From an uncultured Muribaculaceae bacterium (GTDB taxonomy: Bacteria > Bacteroidota > Bacteroidia > Bacteroidales > Muribaculaceae), in assembly GCA_910576935.1 (NCBI GenBank), contig CAJTKG010000026.1, positions 1 through 39,153 on the forward strand: a stretch of 39,153 nt of DNA. The letters are read 5' to 3'. Below the pieces are notes generated by a model. That model worked only from the letters and a program-made list of their open reading frames with translations. It did no database searches and had not been told where the DNA came from. Within the stretch, counting starts at the first letter, position 1; each line of letters opens with the position of its first letter. A program made the position numbers and the translations under genes. Positions 32,149-39,153 of this stretch are shown here, in pieces.

Positions 32149-33264
32149 ATGAACACATTATCTCGACTTCTATTTAGTATTCTCGCGGTCGGTGCGCTTG
32201 CATCCTGTGGTGGCAGCGGAACAAAATCAGTTGAAAACGACTCGACAGCCGTCTCTGACGACAGCCTTACATTCGCGACGGCCGAGGTGCGCGATCTCGC
32301 CCTGATCTATCAGGGTGGAGCTCATCGCATCGACTGGACAAAAGACCAGTTTATTCCTTACGTGACACATAAATTCGCCGATGGCAGCGAAGATTGGCTG
32401 TTTGACGGCTATCTGTTCCTCGAATTCAAAGATGGCAAGGGCTACACCCTTTCGCCCGGATATGACAAACTTTTTGCCCGTCGCGCCGAGTGGGAATGGT
32501 ATCTCGATCGCATCTTCGAGCCCGGCAAGTCGCTCGACGCCCTCGATCAGGCCATATCAGAGAAAAAAGCAACGCTCGGCGACCCCGGTTTTCGCCATAA
32601 GATCGTGCTGACCGTCATCGTGGCCCACAAAGATCAGAAAGACTGGGGCGAACTCGACGGCAAGCAGCTCGACTTCAGCAATGTCGAAGACCAGAAGGCT
32701 GCCACATATTGGTTTATAGATCAACTGGCCGACCGTTTCGCCAAAGCGGGTTACAAGAACCTCGACCTTTACGGCCTTTACTGGATCGACGAAGACATGG
32801 TCCACACCAATGACTTTCCCAAACAGATTAAATCATACATCAACGACAAAGGTCTCAAATTTGTGTGGATTCCCTATTGGAACGCCCCAGGTCACGAACG
32901 CTGGAAAGAGCTCGGTTTCGACATCGCCTATCAGCAGCCCAACTACTTCTTCCATGACGATATCCCCTATGAGCGCCTTGATGCGGCTATCGACACGGCT
33001 CTTGTCAACAACATGGGCATGGAGTTTGAGTGCGACGTTCGTGCCATGTCACAGAATGATCCCAACTGGCAGTACCGCATGAAAGACTATATCGACGCTT
33101 TCGAGAAACGCGGTGTGTTTGAAAACTCGGCTATAGCATATTATACCGACAATCACCTTTTCCTCGACATGGTTGAGAATCCGTCGCCCGAGAATCAGGC
33201 TATAATGGACCGTCTGGCTCGTTTTATCGTCGACCGTCGTTCAAATCCCCGACTGACAAAATAA
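32149..33264 (+). CDS. DUF4855 lipoprotein, copy 1
   Basis: A 371-residue lipoprotein with lipobox LASC (Cys20) followed by a short Ser/Asp linker. The rest matches DUF4855, a Bacteroidetes family expected to form a TIM-like barrel related to glycoside hydrolases. Clear family stretches are DLALIYQGGAHRIDWTKD, FDGYLFLEFKDGKGY, RRAEWEWYLDRIFE, LDLYGLYWIDEDMV and FDIAYQQPNYFF. The second half ends with FECDVRA, a possible acidic site. Substrate is unknown; a host or dietary glycan is the usual guess. Copy 2 follows 70 bases downstream, separated by a strong terminator. Confidence 0.82.
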   Translation: MNTLSRLLFSILAVGALASCGGSGTKSVENDSTAVSDDSLTFATAEVRDLALIYQGGAHRIDWTKDQFIPYVTHKFADGSEDWLFDGYLFLEFKDGKGYTLSPGYDKLFARRAEWEWYLDRIFEPGKSLDALDQAISEKKATLGDPGFRHKIVLTVIVAHKDQKDWGELDGKQLDFSNVEDQKAATYWFIDQLADRFAKAGYKNLDLYGLYWIDEDMVHTNDFPKQIKSYINDKGLKFVWIPYWNAPGHERWKELGFDIAYQQPNYFFHDDIPYERLDAAIDTALVNNMGMEFECDVRAMSQNDPNWQYRMKDYIDAFEKRGVFENSAIAYYTDNHLFLDMVENPSPENQAIMDRLARFIVDRRSNPRLTK

Positions 33265-33286
33265 ATCTATATCAGATTCGAAAACG

Positions 33287-33326
33287 GAGGCATACTCCTT
33301 TGCGGAGTGTGCCTCTCTGTTTTTAT
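33287..33326 (+). terminator. Strong terminator between the two DUF4855 genes
   Basis: GAGGCATACTCC (33287-33298) pairs with GGAGTGTGCCTC (33304-33315) over 12 bp with one G-U pair and a 5-base loop. TCTGTTTTTA follows. The ATG of copy 2 lies 9 bases after the T run, so copy 2 may depend on read-through or an unseen promoter. Confidence 0.85.
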
Positions 33327-33334
33327 GTAAAAAA

Positions 33335-34453
33335 ATGAAAACACAATTTACCAAAATATTAACCGCATTGATTTTAGTTCTGGCAGCTTCGTCTTGCGGT
33401 GATGACGAGCAAGGTGGCTTCACCGTCGGCAACGGCGATACGGCTCAGGGCTTCCCTAAATTTGAAATCCGTGATCTCGCACTGATCTATCAGGGCGGCG
33501 CTCACCGCATCGATTGGACCAAAGATGATTTTTCGGCTTATGTGACCCATACGTTTGCTGACGGGCGCGAAGAATGGACTTTTGACGGATATCTCTTCCT
33601 CGAGTTTAAAGACGGCAAAGGTCGCCAGTTTGCTCCGGGTTACGAAAAACTCAATGCCCGTCGTGCCGAGTGGGAGTGGTATCTTGACCGTCTCTTCGAG
33701 AAAGATAAATCGCTCGATGCCCTTGACAAATGCATCGCCGACAAAAAAGCACTTATCGGCGACCCGGGGTTCAGACACAAGATAGCTCTGACCGTAATGG
33801 TCCCCATAGTCGATCAGAAAGATTGGGGAGAGCTTGACGGCCGTGCTCTTAACTTTAATGATATTGAAGACCGTGAGACGGCGGCCCGTTGGTTTATCGA
33901 TCAACTTGTAGCCCGCTTCAAAGACGCAGGATATAAAAACCTCGATCTCACGGCCCTCTATTGGATCGCCGAAAGCACTAACGGCTCGGGCAGCATGCCT
34001 CAGAGAATCTCGCCGTATATCCATGGCAAAGGCCTTAAATTTATATGGATGCCATGGTTCAAGGCGCCCGGCCACGACAACTGGCAAAAACATGGATTCG
34101 ACATGGTATATCTACAGCCAAACTATTTTTTCTATAATGACGTCGACCCCTCCCGTGTCAACGAAGCCGTCAATATAGCCAAGAGCTATAACCTCGGTCT
34201 CGAATTCGAGTGTGACGAGAATTTTATTACCAAGCCGGAGCGCATGGAGCGGTTCTTTACATATCTTGATACATATGAACGCCGTTCGGTATTTGAGCAC
34301 TCGCCTTTGGCATATTATACAGGCAGTTGTCTGTTGCGACAGCTCGCCAACGGAGGAGGTATGACCGTCCGGCAGCGAGAACTTATCGACGGTCTCTGCC
34401 GTCATATCGTCGACCGACGCAGCTACGACTATCTTCGGCCGTCATCAAAATAA
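33335..34453 (+). CDS. DUF4855 lipoprotein, copy 2
   Basis: A 372-residue paralog of the preceding protein, with lipobox ASSC (Cys21) and the same order of motifs: DLALIYQGGAHRIDWTKD, FDGYLFLEFKDGKG, RRAEWEWYLDRLFE, WGELDGRALNFNDIEDRE, LDLTALYWIAES and YLQPNYFFYNDVDP. The leader and linker differ from copy 1 while the barrel region is highly similar, so this is a tandem duplication with divergence at the edges. The C-terminus carries LANGGG, which copy 1 lacks. The stop overlaps the end of the opposing glycerate kinase gene by 25 bases. Confidence 0.82.
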   Translation: MKTQFTKILTALILVLAASSCGDDEQGGFTVGNGDTAQGFPKFEIRDLALIYQGGAHRIDWTKDDFSAYVTHTFADGREEWTFDGYLFLEFKDGKGRQFAPGYEKLNARRAEWEWYLDRLFEKDKSLDALDKCIADKKALIGDPGFRHKIALTVMVPIVDQKDWGELDGRALNFNDIEDRETAARWFIDQLVARFKDAGYKNLDLTALYWIAESTNGSGSMPQRISPYIHGKGLKFIWMPWFKAPGHDNWQKHGFDMVYLQPNYFFYNDVDPSRVNEAVNIAKSYNLGLEFECDENFITKPERMERFFTYLDTYERRSVFEHSPLAYYTGSCLLRQLANGGGMTVRQRELIDGLCRHIVDRRSYDYLRPSSK

Positions 34454-35574
34454 GTCCGAAGAAGTTTTGCCGTTGCGCGGATGATGTTGATGCTGGCGGT
34501 GGAGACTTTCATGGCTTCGGCGAGAGGCATGTCGTCGGGAGTGACGGCGGCCACGGCGCTGAAGCCGGCCGCAAGGAGCCGCTCGCTCTCGCTGACGCGT
34601 CCGCCCAATGCTATAACAGGTATGCCTTGTCGGCGTCCTCGCATGAGGATGCCGACAGGTGTTTTGCCCATAAGCGTCTGGCCGTCGAGGCTGCCTTCAC
34701 CGGTGATGATGAGTGTGGCGTCCCTGATGATTTCATCGAAGCCGATTTCATCGAGTATGACCGAAGCGCCCGGTCTCAGCTCGGCGCCGATAAAAACCAT
34801 GAGGCCGCCTCCGAGTCCGCCGGCAGCGCCGGCGCCGGCAATATTGTCGAGGTCGATGTCAAAGGTGTGTCTTATAAGAGATGATAATGATGCCATGCCT
34901 CGTTCAAGCCAGTCGACCGTCGCCTCGTCGGCGCCTTTTTGCGGGGCGAAGACTCGCGTAGCGCCCGAAGGGCCGGCAAAAGGAGTGGTCACGTCGCAAG
35001 CGATATGGAATTCAGAGTCGCGCAGCCGCGGATCTGCGTCGCTGCAGTCGACCGAGGCTATGTTTTCAAGTATCCGGCCTCCGTGGCCGAGCACTGCACC
35101 GCGTGAATCAAGAAACCGGTAGCCGAGAGCTGCGAGAGCACCGGTGCCGCCGTCGTTGGTGGCGCTTCCTCCGAGTCCGACCAGAAAACGGCGACAACCC
35201 CTGTCAAGGGCGTCGGTTATCATCAAGCCTAAGCCGTAGGTGGTTGTTTCGAGAGGATTGCGTTCGTCGGGGGCGAGCAGCGTCAGTCCCGAAGCCGCAG
35301 CCATCTCCATTACGGCTGTCGTGCCGTCTGCAGTAATACCATAGGCAACCTGTAGGTGGCGCATCAGCGGGTCACAGGCGGTGCATTCGACGCGACGGGC
35401 GTCTAAGGCCGTCGCGAGAGCTTCGTATGTGCCTTCGCCCCCGTCGGCGACAGCGACTTTGACAATTTCAGCTCCGGGTATGACCGCGATGACGCCGTCA
35501 GCGACAGCATCGGCGACCTCAAGTGACGAGAGACAGCCTTTGAACGAATCTGAAGCTATGATTATCTTATCCAC
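34429..35574 (-). CDS. Glycerate kinase (GlxK/GarK family)
   Basis: A 381-residue enzyme that phosphorylates D-glycerate, feeding it into glycolysis. It starts with the family signature KIIIASDSFKGCLSS and has AVADGGEGT, FLVGLGGSATNDGGTGAL, FAPQKGA, GAGAAGGLGGGL and ITGEGSLDGQT in normal order. I chose a GTG start at 35574 (first residues VDKIIIASDSFKG). The frame opens to a GTG at 35607, but that codon overlaps the TAACTTTG promoter box at 35607-35614, so it cannot be the start of an mRNA made from it. It diverges from pheT. Confidence 0.9.
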   Translation of the reverse strand: MDKIIIASDSFKGCLSSLEVADAVADGVIAVIPGAEIVKVAVADGGEGTYEALATALDARRVECTACDPLMRHLQVAYGITADGTTAVMEMAAASGLTLLAPDERNPLETTTYGLGLMITDALDRGCRRFLVGLGGSATNDGGTGALAALGYRFLDSRGAVLGHGGRILENIASVDCSDADPRLRDSEFHIACDVTTPFAGPSGATRVFAPQKGADEATVDWLERGMASLSSLIRHTFDIDLDNIAGAGAAGGLGGGLMVFIGAELRPGASVILDEIGFDEIIRDATLIITGEGSLDGQTLMGKTPVGILMRGRRQGIPVIALGGRVSESERLLAAGFSAVAAVTPDDMPLAEAMKVSTASINIIRATAKLLRTYFDDGRR

Positions 35575-35606
35575 CGGCAAAACGGGCCGCAGTAAACGCG
35601 GTCGCA

Positions 35607-35614
35607 CAAAGTTA
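35607..35614 (-). promoter_or_regulatory. -7 box TAACTTTG of the glycerate kinase gene
   Basis: The reverse complement of 35607-35614 is TAACTTTG, 32 bases from the chosen GTG start. It diverges from the pheT promoter, with only 8 bases between the two. Confidence 0.6.
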
Positions 35615-35622
35615 AAACATTT

Positions 35623-35654
35623 TTTGTCTAATATGTAGGCTTTTTGTAAATTTG
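35623..35654 (+). promoter_or_regulatory. pheT promoter TTTG-N20-TAAATTTG
   Basis: TTTG at 35623-35626, a 20-base spacer and TAAATTTG at 35647-35654 match the full Bacteroidetes consensus. The leader to the ATG is about 50 bases. Confidence 0.8.
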
Positions 35655-35710
35655 CGCATTAAATTGCATCGGAGCATCTCCGGCAGTTACAAATTTATAA
35701 ATTACTAACA

Positions 35711-38194
35711 ATGAATATATCATACAACTGGCTGAAGCAATATCTCGACTTCGACCTCACACCCGACGACCTCGCGGCTGCCCTTACATCGATCGGTCTC
35801 GAAACCGGCGGAATTGAAAAAGTCGAATCTGTGCGTGGCGGTCTACGCGGCATTGTTATCGGCAAGGTGCTGACATGTGAAGAGCATCCCAACAGCGACC
35901 ATCTCCATATTACCACGGTCGATCTCGGTCTCCCCGGCGGCGAGCCTGTCCAGATAGTCTGCGGTGCGCCCAACGTCGCTGCAGGCCAAACTGTTGTCGT
36001 CGCTACGGTAGGCACGACCCTCTACGGAGAAGGCGACGAGACCTTCATGATAAAGAAATCTAAAATACGCGGTGTCGAATCGTTCGGCATGATATGTGCC
36101 GAAGATGAGATAGGCGTCGGCACGTCGCACGACGGCATAATTGTCATTGCCGACGAGGTTGCCCCCGGCACTCCGGCAGCCGAATACTACAAACTCAAAG
36201 ACGATTATGTGCTTGAGGTCGACCTGACGCCCAACCGCATTGACGCGGCATCGCACTACGGTGTCGCACGCGACCTTTCGGCTTGGCTCGCCTGCCATGC
36301 CAAGGCCGCAGAACTGAAGCGTCCCGACGTCTCGGCTCTGAAGACCGACAACGCCGGCGGTGACGCTGTCACCGTTGACGTTGAAGACAAGAAAGCCTGC
36401 ATCAGATATGCCGGACTGACAATCAGAAACGTCAAGGTCGCCGAAAGTCCCGACTGGCTCAAAGAGCGCCTGTCGGCTGTCGGCCTGCGTCCGATCAACA
36501 ACGTCGTCGATATTACCAACTATATACTCCACGGCTTCGGTCAGCCGCTCCACTGCTTTGATCTCGACAAGATAGCCGGTGGCCGAATCATCGTGAAGAC
36601 TTGTGCCGAGGGCACGCCGTTTACCACACTCGACGGAGTCGAGCGCAAGCTCAACGCTGCCGATCTGATGATATGCAACGAGCGCGAGCCCATGTGTATC
36701 GCCGGTGTGTTCGGCGGTCTCGACAGCGGTGTCACCGACGCCACTACCTCGGTATTCCTCGAGAGCGCGTGCTTCAATCCTACAAGTGTGCGCCGCACAG
36801 CGCGCCGTCACGGCCTCAACACCGACTCGTCGTTCCGCTTCGAGCGTGGCGTCGACCCCAACGGCTGTGTCTATGCCCTCAAGCTCGCGGCTCTTCTTGT
36901 CAAGGAACTCGCCGGCGGCGAGATCTGCGGCGATATAGTCGACATTTATCCCGAGGTCGTCGAGCCCTATCCGGTAGAACTCACCTACAGACGCCTCAAC
37001 TCGCTCGCAGGCGACGAGATTGCCCGCGACACCGTCGACAGCATCCTCGCCTCACTTGAAATCGACATCAAAGAACGTCGCGACGGCGGCGAAACCCTCG
37101 AACTTGCCGTACCCACCTACCGTGTCGACGTGCGTCGCGACTGTGACGTGATCGAAGACATCCTACGCATCTACGGCTACAACAACATACCGATGCCCGG
37201 CGCCGTCAAATCGTCGCTATCATACAAGAGTGCGACCGATTTCGCCGACGATCTCACCAAGACCGTTTCAGAGCAACTTACGGCTATGGGCTTCAACGAG
37301 ATACTCAACAACTCACTCACTGCCGAGGCATATTATAAAGACCTCACGGTCTACAGCGCCGACAATTGTGTGCGTCTGCTCAATCCGCTGAGCCAGGATC
37401 TCAACGTCATGCGTCAGACATTGCTTTTCGGCGGTCTCGAGTCGATAGCCCACAACGTCAACCGCCGTTCGCCTGATCTCCGATTCTATGAATTCGGCAA
37501 CGTCTACCGCTGCAATCCTGCCGCAGTCTCGACTTCAGAGACACCTTTGGCTCCATTCAGCGAAGGCAAACGTCTCGCCCTCTGGCTTACCGGCGATATA
37601 CGTCGTGCAACATGGTCGGCTCCCGCTGCCGAGGCTACCTTCTATGATCTACGAGCTTATGTCGACAACATTCTTGCACGTCTTGGCCTTAGCGGCCGCA
37701 ATCTTGCGTTCGAGCCGTATAACGACGAAATTTATGCCGCCGCGCTAAGCGTTGCCACACGCTCGGGCAAACAGCTCGGCGCTCTCGGCATCATACGCCC
37801 CGAGATTGCCGCCCGTGTTGATGTCAGCCGTCCGGTTTACTTCTGCGAGCTCGATTGGGCCGCCCTCGTGAGCCTCGCCGCCGGCTCTGACGTGAAATAT
37901 GCTCCGCTGCCCAAGACACAGCCGGTCAAACGCGACCTGTCGCTGCTCATCGACACATCGGTCAGCCTTGCCGACATAGAGAAAATCGTGCGCGACAGCG
38001 AACGCAAACTTCTGCGCGGCGTCGAACTCTTTGATGTCTACGAAGGCTCGAACCTCCCCGCCGGCAAGAAGTCATATGCTATCACCATGACCCTGCAAGA
38101 CGACGAAAAAACGCTTCAGGACAAACATATAGACCAGATCATGAACAAGATTATCGCCAACTTGAAAAACAAACTCGGCGCCGAACTACGCTAA
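35711..38194 (+). CDS. pheT: Phenylalanyl-tRNA synthetase beta subunit
   Basis: The 827-residue beta chain of the alpha2-beta2 enzyme that charges tRNA-Phe. Domains in order: N-terminal YNWLKQYLDFDLTPDDLA, tRNA-binding EMAP-like fold (about 40-150, with HPNSDHLHITTVDLG), B3/B4 editing region (about 210-400, with FRFERGVDPNG), B5 (about 405-475), core fold with a degenerate aminoacylation-like domain, and the C-terminal FDX-ACB domain (about 735-827, starting PLPKTQPVKRDLSLLID). The length is normal. It is not next to pheS, which is elsewhere. The YebC gene follows after 33 bases. Confidence 0.97.
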   Translation: MNISYNWLKQYLDFDLTPDDLAAALTSIGLETGGIEKVESVRGGLRGIVIGKVLTCEEHPNSDHLHITTVDLGLPGGEPVQIVCGAPNVAAGQTVVVATVGTTLYGEGDETFMIKKSKIRGVESFGMICAEDEIGVGTSHDGIIVIADEVAPGTPAAEYYKLKDDYVLEVDLTPNRIDAASHYGVARDLSAWLACHAKAAELKRPDVSALKTDNAGGDAVTVDVEDKKACIRYAGLTIRNVKVAESPDWLKERLSAVGLRPINNVVDITNYILHGFGQPLHCFDLDKIAGGRIIVKTCAEGTPFTTLDGVERKLNAADLMICNEREPMCIAGVFGGLDSGVTDATTSVFLESACFNPTSVRRTARRHGLNTDSSFRFERGVDPNGCVYALKLAALLVKELAGGEICGDIVDIYPEVVEPYPVELTYRRLNSLAGDEIARDTVDSILASLEIDIKERRDGGETLELAVPTYRVDVRRDCDVIEDILRIYGYNNIPMPGAVKSSLSYKSATDFADDLTKTVSEQLTAMGFNEILNNSLTAEAYYKDLTVYSADNCVRLLNPLSQDLNVMRQTLLFGGLESIAHNVNRRSPDLRFYEFGNVYRCNPAAVSTSETPLAPFSEGKRLALWLTGDIRRATWSAPAAEATFYDLRAYVDNILARLGLSGRNLAFEPYNDEIYAAALSVATRSGKQLGALGIIRPEIAARVDVSRPVYFCELDWAALVSLAAGSDVKYAPLPKTQPVKRDLSLLIDTSVSLADIEKIVRDSERKLLRGVELFDVYEGSNLPAGKKSYAITMTLQDDEKTLQDKHIDQIMNKIIANLKNKLGAELR

Positions 38195-38227
38195 AATCCG
38201 ACAATATCATAAAATTAAATACTTTCT

Positions 38228-38971
38228 ATGGGAAGAGCATTTGAATACCGCAAAGCAAGAAAACTTAAACGCTGGGGCAACATGTCCCGCACATTCACAC
38301 GCATCGGCAAGGAAATAACCATCGCCGCCAAGGCCGGTGGTCCCGATCCGTCGACCAACCCCCGTCTGCGCGCTCTGATGCAGAACGCCAAGGCTGCCAA
38401 TATGCCTAAAGACACGGTTGAGCGTGCAATTAAAAAAGCCACCGACAAAGATGCCGGCGACTACAAGGAAATAACATATGAAGGATACGGCCCCTTCGGC
38501 ATCGCTATCTTCGTCGAAGCCGCTACCGACAACAATACCCGCACGGTGGCCAACGTACGTTCTTATTTCAATAAACACGGCGGCTCGCTCGGCACACAGG
38601 GTTCGCTGACATTCCTCTTCGACCACAAATCTGTGTTCAAGATCAAACCCAAAGACGGTGTGTCGCTCGATGACCTCGAACTCGAACTGATCGACTACGG
38701 TGTAGACGATCTCGGACACGATGAAGATGAGGACGGCAACGAACAGATTGTGCTCTACGGTGCATTTGAGGAATACTCAAATATACAAAAGTATCTCGAA
38801 GACAACGGCTTTGAAATCATCAGCTCTGAGTTTGAGCGTATTCCCAACGACCTCAAGGACGTGACACCCGAACAGCGTGAGAGCGTCAACAAACTTCTTG
38901 AGAAAATCGAGGAGGACGAAGACGTGCAGAATGTTTTCCACAACATGCGTGAAGAAGACGAAGAAGAATAA
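38228..38971 (+). CDS. YebC/PmpR (TACO1) family regulator
   Basis: A 247-residue cytoplasmic protein of the YebC family, studied as a DNA-binding regulator and more recently as a ribosome-associated factor that eases translation of proline stretches. The signature start MGRAFEYRKARKLKRWG, then FTRIGKEITIAAKAGGPDP, NMPKDTVERAIKKAT and YEGYGPFGIAIFVEAATDN is clear. The C-terminus ends in an acidic tail with many Glu, longer than in E. coli. The ATG at 38228 is the natural start. It may be cotranscribed with pheT and is followed by a strong terminator. Confidence 0.94.
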   Translation: MGRAFEYRKARKLKRWGNMSRTFTRIGKEITIAAKAGGPDPSTNPRLRALMQNAKAANMPKDTVERAIKKATDKDAGDYKEITYEGYGPFGIAIFVEAATDNNTRTVANVRSYFNKHGGSLGTQGSLTFLFDHKSVFKIKPKDGVSLDDLELELIDYGVDDLGHDEDEDGNEQIVLYGAFEEYSNIQKYLEDNGFEIISSEFERIPNDLKDVTPEQRESVNKLLEKIEEDEDVQNVFHNMREEDEEE

Positions 38972-39000
38972 CCTCGCGTCATAATTTATAAGAGGATAAG

Positions 39001-39037
39001 AGGCTGCTTCGTAATGTTTTTACGAAGCAGCCTTTGT
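39001..39037 (+). terminator. Terminator after the YebC gene
   Basis: AGGCTGCTTCGTAA (39001-39014) pairs perfectly with TTACGAAGCAGCCT (39020-39033) over 14 bp around a 5-base loop, followed by TTGT. Confidence 0.9.
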
Positions 39038-39153
39038 AATATAGCGATACACGGGCAAAGCTCTTACTTTATATTCTTTTGTAACAACGATGTCAATGTG
39101 CGTTTGACATCGGTTTGGTCGGTTTAGACGCGCGGGGATGTCTGCCGCAGTAG
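39038..39153. other. Unassigned right end with an inverted repeat
   Basis: I see no convincing frame in the last 116 bases. GATGTCAA (39089-39096) and TTGACATC (39104-39111) form an 8-bp inverted repeat with a 7-base centre, which could be part of a hairpin or operator for a gene beyond the window. Confidence 0.3.

Noticed and set aside
1..39153. tRNA, rRNA and insertion sequences
   Set aside because: I looked for cloverleaf ends, rRNA motifs and transposase DDE or HUH motifs and found none that I could support.

Overview
The window looks like a chromosome segment of a Bacteroidales bacterium, most likely from the Muribaculaceae or a neighbouring gut lineage. The reasons are: repeated promoter boxes of the Bacteroidetes form TAnnTTTG (often with TTTG about 20 bases upstream), few purine-rich ribosome sites, many lipoproteins with a Bacteroidetes-type lipobox, DUF4855 lipoproteins, a membrane AraC regulator, and the gene order coaX - outer membrane protein - lptC - CBS/DUF21 protein. 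The taxon is inference; the promoter boxes and gene order are seen directly.

Left end (1-2650): edge of an integrative element beside the 3' end of mnmE. It holds a truncated metallophosphoesterase, a tyrosine recombinase and a protein with a zinc finger plus four helix-turn-helix modules. Just upstream of the latter are four GTGCAA repeats at exact 10-base spacing. Next (2650-5450) come mnmE, a membrane-anchored NUC1 nuclease and a DUF1963 remnant. 5449-8183 encodes a membrane protein with SH3-like and zinc-ribbon parts and a membrane AraC regulator. 8310-9817 is an AT-rich island with a small protein and two related unknown proteins.

9963-15389 is mostly housekeeping: unknown protein, lipoprotein, pepT-miaA, then a convergent operon of epimerase, small membrane protein and O-methyltransferase. 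The epimerase promoter lies in a tandem 75-base repeat whose two copies keep a hairpin through compensatory changes. 15632-17165 is an AT-rich accessory patch: a Fic enzyme with inhibitory motif and DNA-binding tail, an operator-like palindrome on its promoter, and a HipA N-terminal remnant.

17303-24898 is the most interesting part. A secreted phosphodiester glycosidase overlaps (ATGA) a standalone RyR-domain gene, followed by a SIR2-like/TIR fusion and, again with an ATGA overlap, a 1119-residue STAND ATPase. The STAND protein continues into a membrane helix, a BspA-type leucine-rich region and three more helices. I read RyR / SIR2-TIR / STAND-LRR as an NLR-like, NAD-directed defence or signalling cassette whose sensor is predicted to lie outside the inner membrane. 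The sensor half has much lower G+C than the ATPase half, which suggests a module swap.

24997-39153 returns to core genes: coaX, an outer membrane protein, lptC and a CBS/DUF21 protein; then, on the other strand, rlmN-pdxA and a nucleotidyltransferase; two tandem DUF4855 lipoproteins separated by a strong terminator; glycerate kinase; pheT; and a YebC-family regulator ending in a strong terminator. I saw no tRNA, rRNA, CRISPR array or insertion sequence.
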